From contig JANEZZ010000793.1 of NCBI GenBank assembly GCA_026122225.1, forward strand, positions 186,001 through 250,000: a stretch of DNA of 64,000 bases, in the 5' to 3' direction. The number at the start of each line of letters is the position of its first letter. Positions within the stretch are counted from its first letter, which is position 1. Below are positions 52,918-63,880 of this stretch, one piece after another. Origin of the DNA: Heloderma charlesbogerti (taxonomy: Eukaryota > Chordata > Lepidosauria > Squamata > Helodermatidae). A program made the translations under genes and the position numbers. The notes under the pieces were generated by a model. It searched no databases and was not told the DNA's origin. It saw only the letters and a program-made list of their open reading frames with translations.

Positions 52918-53040
52918 TACAGCTTTCCAGGGTTTCATTCAGGATTCTTTCCTAGCCCTAACTAGGGAAGCCAGGAATCGAACCCGGGACCTTTTGCATG
53001 CAAAGCGCATGCTCTGCCGCTGAGCTATGGCCTCTTCCCC
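52918..53040 (-). repeat. tRNA-derived SINE, 5' part (reverse)
   Basis: AGCTTTCCAGGGTTTCATTC, GAATCGAACCCGGGACC (B box in reverse) and CTCTGCCGCTGAGCTATGGC (A box in reverse). It completes the SINE begun at 52433. Confidence 0.85.
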
Positions 53041-53434
53041 TGACTTCTGGCAGGAACATGCTGTCTGCATTAGGTTATTGGGTTCTGTGGCCCACCAGCC
53101 ACCATGTGGTCCTGCTTAGCCGTCTGTATCAAAAGTCAGTGAGCACCAGCTGTTTGGGTTTGGTGCCTTGTTTCATCTGCAGGAAAACCAGAAGGAAGTT
53201 TCTCTGCGCGAGATTTCTGTGCCCTCAAATGATAATAGAAACTAATAAAAAATGCTGCCATTCAGTCTCATACTGCTGTGCAAGGCTGCTGGGGTGAAAG
53301 TTTACATCTCTGTTCCTGTATTACCCAAGCAAAAGAGAGCATTCCAAATGATGCTGACTTGTTGCAGCAGCTCCAAGGAATAGCTTTTCACTGTTCACCA
53401 CAGTTACCAAATGAAATGTAATTGTTCGGATTTA
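53041..53434. other. Unassigned stretch
   Basis: Nothing recognised. Confidence 0.4.
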
Positions 53435-53638
53435 AGAAGAGAATGCAGGCAGCTGCCTTATATGGAGTCAGACCATTGGTCCAGTGAGCACCTTGTTGTC
53501 TACACTGACTGGCAGCAACTGCCCAGGGTTTCAGAGCGAGTCTTTTGCAGCCCCGACTGGGAATGGCAGGACTCGAATCTGAGATCCTTTGCATGCAAAG
53601 CATGTGCTTTGCCACTGAGATACTGTGCCGCAAAGAGT
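53435..53638 (-). repeat. tRNA-derived SINE, complete (reverse)
   Basis: CAGCTGCCTTATATGGAGTC, CACTGACTGGCAGCAACTGC, CAGGACTCGAATCTGAGATC (B box side) and GCTTTGCCACTGAGATACTG (A box side). Same family as 23817-24030. Confidence 0.88.
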
Positions 53639-54176
53639 TGAGGATTTGTGCTCCCCTTGCAAAATGTGCATATCCACTATTGTGGATAAATATCCCCAAT
53701 TGGCAGCAGACTTGAGAATATTGGCATCAGAAAAATCAGGCAATTGGATGTGCAAATGATGCACACCTAACGCCAATTTTGCATGCACTGCAGAGGAGGG
53801 CTCTACAGCTGCGTCTTTGAGAAATGTCTGGCTGAGACCGTATGAGCAGACTTCCACTTGTGCAATGGAACTTTCCCTTCCCCTCCTTTCCACAGAAGGT
53901 TTGGGGGGGGGGATGCAGGGGGCTGTTGGGGGGGAGGGGAATTTGTTCCATCGGTGGGTGTTGTTCCATTGGTGGACATACATGATTGGATGCAACCCTC
54001 TGTGTTTAATATGCATTTGATGCACAGAAGTTATTCAGATAAATATTGCATAAATAGCATTTCTGCTTTCGTATTTATTTAAAGATGTTATGTTGTTATC
54101 TGGCCCTCCTAGTCTAATAATGGGACCTCTAGGACTGCTAACAATGTTGAAAGTGGTATGATGGGGCATGGTTTCC

Positions 54177-54179
<3 letters not shown>
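53639..54179. other. Unassigned stretch
   Basis: A reverse 164-codon frame (53531-54025) runs through the SINE and has no homology. Confidence 0.4.

Positions 54180-54208
<29 letters not shown>
54180..54208. repeat. (CA)n microsatellite
   Basis: About 14 CA units. Confidence 0.95.
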
Positions 54209-54398
54209 TTCTTTTGTGATGGAGAGAGTATCCCCAGTGAATTAGCCAAACCCTTTTTAAAAGCCATTTCTGGGTCTAAGTGCATCTTGTGCCTACTGAC
54301 ATGCATGAGACAAATCCCTAACAGTGTTTTTGGAAACAGCAGCTTCAGTTGGGGTGATTTTCTGTGTGGGAAATGGGGGTGGGGGAGTAAGGGAGGTG

Positions 54399-54800
54399 AT
54401 AGGGATGGATGAGAATGTATTTTCAGTTTGTTGTTTATAAGAATTTACCAATATTCGCAAATTTCTTCATATTCAGGATGGAAAGAACTTGAGAGTTAAA
54501 AAATTGGAATGTGGAAGAAACCAAAACTGTCAGATCTGCCCATCCAGGCCCAGGGCTTTGAGTGCTTAGCTTAGGGATGTATATGAGAAATTTTTTTCAG
54601 TTTGCAAATCACTCAGAAACACCCTATTCGCAACCCCAAACATGAATGGGAGCTCATGTTATCCGAAAATGTTTGCAACTTCCTGAAATGTACAACTTGA
54701 AAATTGTGCAACTTTCTCAAAGTGCACAACTTTAAAACATTGAGATTTTAAAATTTTGGATGCCGAAAAAAGCGAAACTTTCTCGTCACTCTTCTGCTAC
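54399..54800. repeat. Two decayed TAGGGATG-type hAT fragments
   Basis: TAGGGATGGATGAGAATG at about 54402 has a partner end CTGCCCATCCAG near 54535. A second start, TAGGGATGTATATGAGAAAT, lies at about 54572 without a right end. The interiors show CAAATTTCTTCATATTC and AACTTTCTCAAAGTGCACAA reiterations like 48505-48870. Confidence 0.5.
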
Positions 54801-54944
54801 AATTTCTTCCCTTCCCAGCCTTTGTTTCCCCATTAGGTTTGTGCTTTTTCAGAGCTGATAAATCTAGAAAAAACTGGGCCCTGGAGATGCTCCCAGCTTC
54901 TCCCCACATCATATCCTGGTGGTGGTGAAATTTCACCTAAACAG

Positions 54945-55075
54945 CTCTATAGTGACTTGCTCAAGTCAAGCCCAGTGAGTTTCATAGCTGGCTGGCAGGG
55001 ATTTTTGAACTCAGGTCTCCCCAGGCCAAATCTAACCCTCTATCAGCCACACCATGCTGCCAGAATGATGAAAGA
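54945..55075 (-). repeat. Degenerate tRNA-derived SINE fragment (reverse)
   Basis: TGACTTGCTCAAGTCAAGCC, TTTGAACTCAGGTCTCCCCA (B box side) and ACACCATGCTGCC (head) are the second SINE family in reverse. Confidence 0.55.
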
Positions 55076-56026
55076 GTTCTGAAAAAGCATGACAATCTGG
55101 ATGCGACAGCTGCGGGACTGAATATATAGTAGAGCCAAAGGTTATCTCTGTCTGTGCAGAGATTTACATGTAAACGGTCCCCCTGAGTGAAACAATCTGG
55201 ATTGAATAAAGAGAGCAGATTTGCCATGAGAAAGGGAGGTGTTTCAGCATCCTGGGTCATTTAGTGGCAAAATGAAATATGGAAGCCCAAAGGAAATGAG
55301 GTAGAGTACATGGGAAATGACAAGACATAAAATAAAGATAGACGGCTACGGAAGTATGGAACAGCCTACAGGGTAGGTTTAAGAAGAGGCAGATTCATGT
55401 ACTGCTCTGACAGCATTACCAAAGGTCAGCTCGTGTTTCCTTTGCTGACTTATCTGGCAAAACCAAGAGTTTAAAAGGCAGCGAGATGGAGGATAAGTCT
55501 ATCAGTGGCTATGAGTCAAGATGACTGTATGCAGAATCCCACTGAGGATCAGTCGCAGGAGGAGAGAAACTGTGGGAGAAGCCTTGGCTATTGCCTTCCG
55601 GGACTGCTTTTGGTCTTCCCAGAGGCATCTGATGGGCCACTGTGGCAAACAGGATGCTGGGCTAAAAGATGAGCCGTTGGTCTGACCCAGCTGGAAACGT
55701 TTTTGACTGGCATAAGAAACAACATACTAAAAGTTTCACTGTCTCGCTCAATGCAACTTTTCATTCCCTGGTGTCAGGCTAGTCTTACTTCAGGGCGGTA
55801 TGCTGGCCACCCTGCGCACTGCAAGCCAGCCTCTTCCTACGCTCTGAGAAGGGATGGGGCCATGCCCCTATGAAACACGAAGCGATCCGTTTCTACTTCC
55901 TGTTAGTTCAGAGCATAGCTCTTCCCCTTCCCAGAGCCTGGGAAGCAGCTTCAGCAGCAGGCATGGGGACTTTGAAGGCCTCTCTCTGCTCCCCACACCA
56001 TCTCCCCCCCTCCCCCCTCCCTCTCT

Positions 56027-56031
<5 letters not shown>
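55076..56031. other. Unassigned stretch
   Basis: Includes a fragment near 55640-55700 (GGCCACTGTGGCAAACAGGA...TTGGTCTGACCCAGCTGG) of the repeat at 25145-25365. Otherwise nothing. Confidence 0.4.
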
Positions 56032-56057
<26 letters not shown>

Positions 56058-56058
56058 C
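56032..56058. repeat. (CA)n microsatellite
   Basis: TATATACACACACACACA type, about 13 units. It explains the His/Thr and Cys/Val runs in the overlapping frames. Confidence 0.95.
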
Positions 56059-56364
56059 CTCTCTCCCTCCCACCACCATTCACCTGGCTGTTCCTCCATG
56101 CTACCCACATCCTTTCAGCTAACTGTGGCTACTTTGCTATGCACAGTTACCAAGGAGTAAAACCCACTGAACACAGGAAAACTTACTTTCAAGTAAACAG
56201 ACATGGGCTTACACCGAGTGAGGCATCCAAAGTCCATTTTGCATTGATCTGGACATTGCGACGTTTACTATGCTGTTTCTTACGCAAGTCTGATCATTGC
56301 CTCAAAAATAACAACAACCCTTTTGTAATTCTTTTAGAATTTGCATTTTTTCCCCCTGTTTGTA

Positions 56365-56655
56365 CTGGTTTGCACATAACGACAGCTCAGAGTATGGGTT
56401 GCATATCGATTGTCATTGAATTGGGGGTTGTCGTTACGTTGATCCCTGCACTATGGTTTAACTATAGGTTAAACTACAAACAACCCAAGAAAGAATCCAA
56501 AGTTTGTTGTTGGGTTGCGAACTCTAAGTTGTTTGTGGTTAACAACCCCTAGTTAAACCAGGGGTCATAGTGCAGGGTATGAACATAATGACAACCCATG
56601 ATTCAATGACAACCCATGCTCAGCCTGTACTCTGGGTTGTTGCTACATGTAAACT
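56365..56655. mobile_element. Foldback element, about 290 bp
   Basis: GGTTTGCACATAACGACAGC...CCTGCACTATGGTTT on the left pairs with AAACCAGGGGTCATAGTGCA...GTTGCTACATGTAAACTAGG on the right. Same style as 17255-17642 and 29160-29503. No duplication identified. Confidence 0.65.
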
Positions 56656-56727
56656 AGGTCATAGTCAGGGGCCTTTTCAGTCCTGAGGCCACATGTGATG
56701 GTGGCTCAGCTGCCACACACACAGTGG

Positions 56728-57197
56728 CCTAGTTCATATATAACACTAACCCATGTTTTATTTAAACCATGGTTTGTTGCCCTGTTTGTCTAGCAGGCAG
56801 TTAAACAAACCATAGCTTGTTTTTTCAGTCTGTGAGTCATTTGTTTCCCTCCTCCTTTGCCCACTCCTTCCCTGTACCTAACTCCCTTTGCAGCACTGCA
56901 ATATTGGCATGTAAAGAGGCTGGGGGGGGGGGTTGTACTACTCTTTCCCACTGCCTCTGTAGCCTGGCAAAACAATCTATGAAGAACCCACGATTGTGGG
57001 TTCACACATAATGACAACCCATGGTTTAAACAATCCACCGCTCACACAACCCAACAACAAACTGTGGGTTCTTTCTGTAGCTTGTTTGTGATTAACAGCC
57101 CATACTTAACCCATAGTTCCAGGTTTGCACATAACAACCCATGATTCAACAAACCATGGTTAATTAAACCGTGATTTGTCATTACGTGTGAACCAGG
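56728..57197. mobile_element. Foldback element complex, about 470 bp
   Basis: Begins CCTAGTTCATATATAACACT and ends GTCATTACGTGTGAACCAGG, inverted ends of the same family. The inside repeats blocks such as AACCCATGGTTTAAACAATC and CACATAACAACCCATGATTC, which suggests two related elements nested. The 56790-57038 frames are by-products. Confidence 0.6.
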
Positions 57198-58059
57198 TCA
57201 AACATATCCCAGAGATCCAGATCACTCTTTCCTCACTGCTAGCAGCAGCAGGGAAAGAGAGATCTGTATGAGGATTGCTGGGGAAGCGGGTGGAGAGAAG
57301 GCTAGCAATTGGTGGTGCCAGAAGTAGAGGCTGACACCACAACTACAGCAGTACAGTCAGCAAGAAATTGGCAATGGTGTAGTGGCAAGTGCAGGCACTA
57401 CTCAGGACAGTCGCCATAGTCATGGCCCCAAGAAGAGTCCAAAAGTTCAGGCAGTGGTGTTGATCCATATGAACAAAGTAGTTCTAGCAGTTTTCATCTC
57501 CATGAGAAGCAGGTCTTTCATAAAGCTAATGGGTCTTAATTGTCCATTCAAGATAAGGCTACCACTAAATATTTTGCATTGCAACAACAAACAATATATC
57601 ATTGCTGGGAAAATTCATTTCCCCCCAACTACTGTGAGGACTGCCGCTAAGCTCAGAGGGAACAGCAAAATCTTGGGAGTGCGAGATGGGAGATGACCTC
57701 AGCGTCCCTGCTAATCAAAAAGTGCCGGTGCAGCATCCTTGTGAGTCCTGGCTCCACTACACCACTGGAAATTGGCAGAGGGAATTCGGTGGGCCCCTGG
57801 TGAGCCCTGGGCCGCAGGTTATGTACCCCTGTTCTACATATGTACTAATGCCATCAATCCAGGAGTGTAACTGTGAGCCTTCCAAAACTGTGGGGTGAAT
57901 ACGGAAGGTCTTGCTCAGGAAAACCATCTTTTAGAATCTGAGAGAAGTTCAGAGGATTTGAAGCAAACGTTCTTGGGGATTTTGTAGATCTCTAGGGGAG
58001 AAAACAAAATACATGCCACTGTGAGTGAGTGAAGGATGTCCAACTGTCGATATTGCCAC
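57198..58059. other. Unassigned stretch
   Basis: No supported feature. The 104-codon frame at 57382-57696 has no recognisable relative. Confidence 0.4.
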
Positions 58060-58255
58060 CTAGACACATGAAGCAGCCTCTATCAGGTCACACTATTTGT
58101 CCCTCTGGCACAGTATCATTTGCTCAGATGGACAAGAGCTTTCAAGGTCTCAAGCAGAGGTCTATCCCATCACCTGCTTCCTGACCCCTTTTTAACTGGA
58201 GATGGCTGGGATAGAACCTAGGACCTTCTGCACGCAAAACATGCCCCCAACTTGT
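58060..58255 (-). repeat. Degenerate tRNA-derived SINE (reverse)
   Basis: GAAGCAGCCTCTATCAGGTC, CTCAAGCAGAGGTCTATCCC, then GGATAGAACCTAGGACCTTC (B box side) and GCACGCAAAACATGCCCC. First SINE family, strongly diverged. Confidence 0.6.
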
Positions 58256-59394
58256 ATTCCCACCCCTCAAGAAAGACACTTGTTGGGAACTGATGACTGC
58301 CAGTTACGTATTCATTGGGGTCTTTTCTACACTAGTGCGGAACCACTATGTCTGTAGCAGCCCTAATCCTGAAGAAGAGTTCAGTGTAACAGAAAAAAAG
58401 CGGGCTTCCACCACTTAAAAAAGGGTGCAGTAAAAGCTGGGATCTCATTCTTTTAAGTGTCCAGCTTTTTTCTTTTTGTTTTTTTAGTTGCCTTCTGCAA
58501 CTTAAAGTGACCCTGGCAGGTTGGCAGGTTTTCCCTTTCGGAAAACCTGGCCTTGATTTTTTAGTTGGATTTAGGAAAATTAGCCTGCAAAACAGATGGT
58601 GGAAATAGAGAAATAGAGTTGGGGTTGATTTGTGGCATGGTTTAGCATTCCGTTTCGAGTGGGAGTTCTCCGCTGGCCTCTAAGCCGAATAAATGGAGAC
58701 CTTTTCCCAGCTGCCTTCCATCACTGACACTGTTGCAAACAGATTCTGAGCAGGCAGTCTTTATCTGGTGTGGATGTCGGAACTACTGTGGATAATCCCA
58801 TGCAGAAATATAGGGGTAGCGGATGGGGGGCGGGGCTTAGCATCGTCAGGAACAAAAGAACCACATGGCTTAATTTTCCAACATAACCCATTATTTTTAT
58901 GTGCAATAGCTGTGTGTGAACAAAGAAAAAGGAAGAGTGGAGATTTGGGGAGTGGGATTTAAAATCACATTTTGACACAAATCCTTTCTGAGTTCACAGT
59001 TCCCACAGACAGCTTGCATCTCTGAAGCTCAGATACTTGATAATCATAAAGATTGTTCTGATCTTTCCAGGGAAGCTTCCCCCCCCTCCCCCCAAAAGGA
59101 AGTATTAAATGACACTGGCTGCTAGTAGAAGAAGGCGGGGGTTGTATGTTGCAGGGAAGTTCCTTAAGTGCATAGATGAATGCCTGCAAGAGTTATAAAG
59201 CAAGGGCAGGAAACTCTAAAACCTTTGTTTATCTCGCTGTGTTCTGTGGTACTGAGCATTTAAAACTGTACCAAGCTATTCCCCAGCCCCAACTGAAGTT
59301 CTTAATGGTAATGACATTCATAGTGACTGCTTCTGGCTGTTGCATTTTGTCCAGTAAACAAATAAAATTTGCATCTAGGCCACAAAACAAAAGC
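58256..59394. other. Unassigned stretch
   Basis: No supported feature. Confidence 0.4.
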
Positions 59395-60116
59395 AAAAGC
59401 ACAGGAGGAATTGGATGTGGGATACATGGCTTGACAGCAGTACATGTGAAAAGGATCTCAGGATTGGAGTACATCCCAAGCGGAACATGGGTCAGCAGCA
59501 TAACGCAGCTGCAAAAAAGGCTAATGCAATTCTAGGCGGCATTAATAGAATCTTCGTTTACAAGCCCCAAGAAGTAGTAGTTTATTCTGCACTAATCAGA
59601 CCTCATCAAGGTTCTGTGTCCAGTTTTGGGTGCTGCACTTTAAGATGGAAATAGACAAATTGGAATGGGTTCAGAGGAGTGCAACGGAGATGGTCAGGGG
59701 TATGGAAAACAAGTCCTATGAGGAAAGCTTGAAAAAACTGGTTGGGCAAGAAAAGATGGGTGGAGGTGCGGACGACATGATAGCATTCTTCAAATACCTA
59801 AAAGGCTCTTGCATAGAGGAGAAAGACTTGTTCTCTGCTGTCCCGGAAGGCAGGATTAGATCTAATGGGCTTCCATTACAGGAGGGTAGATTTCGGTTGA
59901 ACGTTACAAGAAACCTCTTGATGGTAAGAGCAGTTTAACAATGAAACCAATTGCCTAGAGGGGTATTGGGCTCTCCCTCACTTAGAGGTCTTCAAGAAGA
60001 GGGTGGAGAGGCATCTGTTGGGGTGAGAGGGTGGGCATCCTACTCATGGCTTGCTTGTATCAAGCAGGGGGATGGACTAGATAGCTGAGCCCCCCCCTCC
60101 AACTCTATGCTTCTAT
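59395..60116 (+). mobile_element. CR1 LINE 3' end with broken ORF2
   Basis: Coding remnants run from GGAATTGGATGTGGGATACA to about 60030. A short 3' untranslated region follows (GGGGGATGGACTAGATAGCT) and the tail CTCTATGCTTCTATGG. The 5' end is truncated. Confidence 0.85.
59415..59938 (+). pseudogene. CR1 ORF2 reverse transcriptase C-terminal part
   Basis: Two overlapping frames carry the remnant. The first has QQHNAAAKKANAILGGINRI, then a PQEVVVYSALIRPHQGS block. The second has EIDKLEWVQRSATEMVRGME, NKSYEESLKKL, DMIAFFKYLKGSCIEEKDLF and LQEGRFRLNVTRNL. They are separated by a frameshift near 59640. All belong to the connection/C-terminal region of CR1 reverse transcriptase; the catalytic part is missing. 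Confidence 0.82.
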
Positions 60117-60464
60117 GGAGTCCCCAATTTCTTGTAGCTGAACCTTACTCCCCCAGCCCTGATTGAGTTAGCACTGGAGGCACAATTCAGTCTTACACTC
60201 AAGGAGGTTTCCTTTCAAAAGGCATAAAAATAAGTACTCTCCAACCTTTCAAGGACCCCACTCTGTACTGTCTCTGTGTGAATCCTTGCGCTGGGGGGGG
60301 GGGGAAGAAGACAAAACCAGCACATTTGAGCTTAAAGCTCTTACTGCCAGCCAGTAAGCTTTAGGAGAGGCATTTCAACCATTTAGAAGGGTGGGGGGTG
60401 TATAAAAAGCCAGGAAGGTATTTAGGGGGTGAGGACAGGGGACGAGGCATGGCCATCTAGAGAA
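60117..60464. other. Unassigned stretch
   Basis: Contains a block (TTTGAGCTTAAAGCTCTTAC) shared with 28950-28975; unclassified. Confidence 0.4.
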
Positions 60465-60735
60465 TGGCCCAAGATTTTGCTGCCTGAGACAAAGAACAAG
60501 ACTGATTCCCTCCCATTCCGTGTACAAAAAGCCAGCTGGACTGGCAGATGAATCTGTCTGCAACACTGATGATGGGACAGTGCCCTCCCCCGCAGCTGAA
60601 GGCAGTAGGCTAACGGGGGGGGGGGAGCAGGCCACCTGGTGCACAAGTGTCTCCTCCAACACCTTGCTGTTGCTTCCCAGCATCTGCTGCCTGAGGCGAC
60701 TGCCTCACTATGACTAATGGTAGGGCCAGCCCTGG
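60465..60735 (+). mobile_element. CAGGGCCGGCC-family hAT element
   Basis: AATGGCCCAAGATTTTGCTG at the left and GCCTGAGGCGACTGCCTCAC...GTAGGGCCAGCCCTGG at the right. The interior corresponds to 2460-2740 (AGCTGGACTGGCAGATGAAT). No target duplication was read. Confidence 0.7.
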
Positions 60736-60998
60736 CTGGCAGCCGTTTCCCCCCAGAATGGCACTATGTCACAGCACAGCATCATTCTGGGAAAGCAAAA
60801 ATGGCGACTGCCAGCCCAGGAGGGCTGTAGAGGAGCGCTGGTGAGATGTATTTCAAGTGGAATGATAGTAATTATTTCAAAAGCTGCATCTGTGCATATA
60901 AATGAGCACTTCAACATTGTATGCAAATCTGCATCCCCTTTTGCCCTGTTATGTGGCAATAACTAAGTGGCAGCCCTAATCAAGCAGAAAGGTTAAGG

Positions 60999-61555
60999 CA
61001 GGGGTCCCCAAACTTCTTGGATCCAAGGACACATTTGGGAATTTGAGAAACTGCTGTGGGCGCCACTGCAAAATGGCTGCCATGGATGATGTGGCTAGGC
61101 ACATAATGGTTGCCCGGGGGGGCCTGGCTAGTCAAATGTGAGCTAAAGGGGAGTGGGGAGAGAAAGAGCAAGGCTAAAGGCTGGGAGGGAGAGGGAAATT
61201 GCAAGGGAAAGGGGTAAAGGGAAGAGAAAGAGCAAGGCTAGAGGCTGGGAGGGGAGAAACAGCGAGAAAAGAGATGGGGAGAGAATTAGCTAAGCTAGAG
61301 GCTGGGAGGGAGGGGGAAACAGGAAGGCAAAGCAGTAGAGAAAGAGCAAGGCTAGAGGCTGGGAGAGAGGGAGGGGAAATCGCAAGGGAATGGGCTAGAG
61401 GGGAGAAAAAGAACAAGACTAGAGGCTAGAAAGGGAGAGGAAAAAAGACTACCTTAACATTTTACAACATTTTAATTTTTTTTAAGGGGACAAGGAGTAG
61501 AGAGCTTTGTGGGCACTATTGGAGGTCCCCAAGGGTGCCATGTTGGGGACCCCTA
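60999..61555. mobile_element. hAT element with internal minisatellite, 557 bp
   Basis: Ends CAGGGGTCCCCAAACTT and ATGTTGGGGACCCCTA. A perfect 8-bp duplication ggttaagg flanks it (60991-60998 and 61556-61563). The interior 61150-61440 is a purine-rich tandem repeat, listed separately. Non-coding. Confidence 0.93.
61150..61440. repeat. Minisatellite, about 5 units of ~60 bp
   Basis: The core AGAAAGAGCAAGGCTAGAGG-CTGGGAGGGAG recurs near 61161, 61225, 61281, 61335 and 61402. It lies wholly inside the hAT element. Leu/Ser/Pro-rich and Arg/Glu-rich frames on the two strands are products of the repeat. Confidence 0.85.
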
Positions 61556-61563
61556 GGTTAAGG

Positions 61564-61766
61564 ACATAAGAAGAGCCATGCTGAATCAGATGTCTGGACC
61601 CCCTGTAAAATTCGGTGAATACATCATGGCAATGGTGTTACAAAAGTCTCATCTGGAAACACCCTACGCTAAGAATTAAAGACAGGGTGCTTCTGAGCAC
61701 ATGCTCAGCCTGGGGCAAAAATACACTCCTGGTTTTCCGCTGAGGTTTCTTTTGTTCAACAGCCTA
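61564..61766. other. Unassigned stretch
   Basis: Begins with a short repeat fragment (ACATAAGAAGAGCCATGCTG) and then nothing recognisable. Confidence 0.4.
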
Positions 61767-61893
61767 ATTTAGGATGCAGTCCTATATGTTCAGACAGAAA
61801 AAAGTCCTACAACTATGCTGGCTGGGGAATGCTGGGAGTTGTAGGACTCTCCCCCCCCCCTCCAGTCTAAACACACATACAATTGCACCTTTA
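61767..61893. mobile_element. Foldback MITE related to 34156-34260
   Basis: AGGATGCAGTCCTATATGTT and ACAGAAAAAAGTCCTACAAC on the left mirror GGGAGTTGTAGGACTCTCCC and ACAATTGCACCTTTAGG on the right. Confidence 0.65.
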
Positions 61894-62757
61894 GGCTGTT
61901 GTTGGGGCCTTTTTTGTTGTTGCTATTGTTAGTCAAGCAGGAGTCCGAAAGCCTTGCTGATCTACTACAAATTACCCAGAGACCTACAGTAGATCTCAAT
62001 CTACTTTCTCTTCCCAGGCTTGGCTAATATTCCTTGGTATGAGAAGAGGGGCGTTATAATCGTGCCTTTATTTTCATCTCTGAAATGTTGTAGGGTATGC
62101 CTTTAGTGGCAGTCAACTTTTCCATACTACTTTAGGAGGCACCTCCTATAAAACTCAAGACGTCTCCACGAGCAAAGCCATCAGTGCAATTGATTGAGGC
62201 ATGAAGACTTTTGCGCAATTGTGACTGTCACCTACCGGATGCTGCACAGAGCACCACTGATTACAAGGCGTGTTTTCCCTTTCCTGCTGTGCCATGCCTC
62301 TGTAGTTTTAGAAATGGTTTTGAAAGTTTTTAAAATGTATAAAATGCTACTTTTAAAAGTATGTATGTATGTGGGGAGATAAAATTCCAACTCCTTTAGC
62401 AAACTGTCAGATGTTAAAGCCTTCCTAATGCCAACGAGTTACATACCCCCAGGTACCAAACTTTAGAAATATGATCTGACAGATGGAATAAATCCTTCCT
62501 CCCTCAAATTTTGTTTTGTGCCGTGTGAGTTCTCACTTTTGAATAGGAGCACAGCTTCCTGAGCTGACGCAAGCATGGGGTGTTTTTTTATACCAAGAAA
62601 CTGCTCTTTTCCTTCACTACCTTCCTGAACACATCCACACATCTGGCTTTTGTTTGCTTCCTTCAGAAGCTTCAGTTACCCCGTCAACAACAGCCTCACG
62701 TAAATGCTGTTTTGGCATATTGCACTTGTGAAGCAAGAAGATCACAATATTTGCAAA
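61894..62757. other. Unassigned stretch
   Basis: No supported feature. Confidence 0.4.
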
Positions 62758-62975
62758 TCAGGTAAAGGATGCAGACATCACTGTGTGGTCTGGTACAGAT
62801 GCAACTCTAGCTCCATGCAAGCTGTTGTTTCCAGATGAGGAGCCAACACTTCCAACCAGGGCCTCAGGTGGTAGGGAGAGTGGCGGCTCCAAAGAGCCCT
62901 GCTGGCCGCTCTCCTGCTGAGACAAGTGCTGCGGCAGGAAAGCAGCCACTGTGGCAAATGCCACAATGAGGTCCC
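62758..62975 (-). other. Unassigned open frame on the reverse strand
   Basis: A 77-codon frame (to 62991) ends at TGA 62758. It reads VAAFLPQHLSQQESGQQGSL, EPPLSLPPEALVGSVGSSSG and so on, with even codon use and no simple repeat, but its first residues overlap SINE sequence. Nothing flanks it like splice sites that I can judge. It may be a decayed repeat. Confidence 0.25.
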
Positions 62976-63085
62976 GTTCAATCCCCAGCATCTCTAGTTC
63001 CAGGTGATACTGCCTCTCAAAGTAGACAATACAAGGCTAGATGGACAAACAGTCTCACCTGGTATAATGCAGCTTTCCATATTTA
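62976..63085 (+). repeat. tRNA-derived SINE, head truncated
   Basis: CCGTTCAATCCCCAGCATCT (B box region), then TACAAGGCTAGATGGACAAA and ACCTGGTATAATGCAGCTTT. First SINE family. Confidence 0.7.
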
Positions 63086-63589
63086 GCTGAGAAAGTTTAG
63101 ACACAATGGCAGTCAGTGTGTGAGATAAAGTAGGATAAAAATCTATCTTGCTGTATAAACTATTACTATTCATAATAGTAGCTACTAATCCCCACAGAGC
63201 AAACATAAACCCATGTTAGGGAAGGGGTTTATTCAATGTGGGGCTGGGGGGGGGGTGTCTTGTTTTCAAATTTAAAATCAACACTGAAAAGAGCCTAACA
63301 CAGTCAAGGGGAGCTGCCGAATTTACTTCAGTTTGATGACTAATGGCAGATAATCTTAAACCTTCTCTTTAGTATCTTTTGGCTTCCTGACAATTCTGTT
63401 ATCTCAAGGGACAAATAAATATCAGCTCTTTCCCCAGGAAGATTAACTAATAAAATGAAGGAGGAGGAAGGGAAGAGATCCTGCTAGTTTTCAGAATGTT
63501 ATGTCCAACATGCACACACAGACTCACACACAACCTAAGCAGCCCCCCTCTGTAGTTCCTGGATCTGACCAGAGAAGAGAAAATGCAGC
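63086..63589. other. Unassigned stretch
   Basis: No supported feature. Confidence 0.4.
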
Positions 63590-63880
63590 AGGCAACACAA
63601 AAGAGAACAGAGGTTTACATGCAATTTGCATGTGCTAATTCATATGTATCGAAGCACATTTAGAAATCATTATTATAATGTAAATGCAAATACAGTACAT
63701 TTCACCATAATATGGAAGGCTGTGACCAGGTGACCTGCGTGCCTGCCTGTTCGGTCTGCTGTCCAGGTGCTAACTCCTGATGGGCAACATTTCTTATGGT
63801 TCTTTACCTTTAACCCAAAATTGGATAGGACAGCCCTTCAAACAGGGGGACTGTCCTCTGTAAAAGAGGCCACATGGCCA
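63590..63880 (+). mobile_element. TAGGGTGGCCA-family DNA transposon, right two-thirds
   Basis: ACATGCAATTTGCATGTGCT, TGACCAGGTGACCTGCGTGC, TGCTGTCCAGGTGCTAACTC, GACTGTCCTCTGTAAAAGAG and the end ACATGGCCACCCTA at about 63868-63881. The left terminus is decayed. Bases after 63881 show nothing. Confidence 0.7.

Noticed and set aside
53531..54025. 164-codon reverse frame
   Set aside because: It runs through a tRNA-derived SINE and GC-rich flank without any family resemblance.
55854..56552. 232-codon + strand frame
   Set aside because: It crosses a CA microsatellite and a foldback element and has no recognisable domain, so long open length alone is not evidence here.
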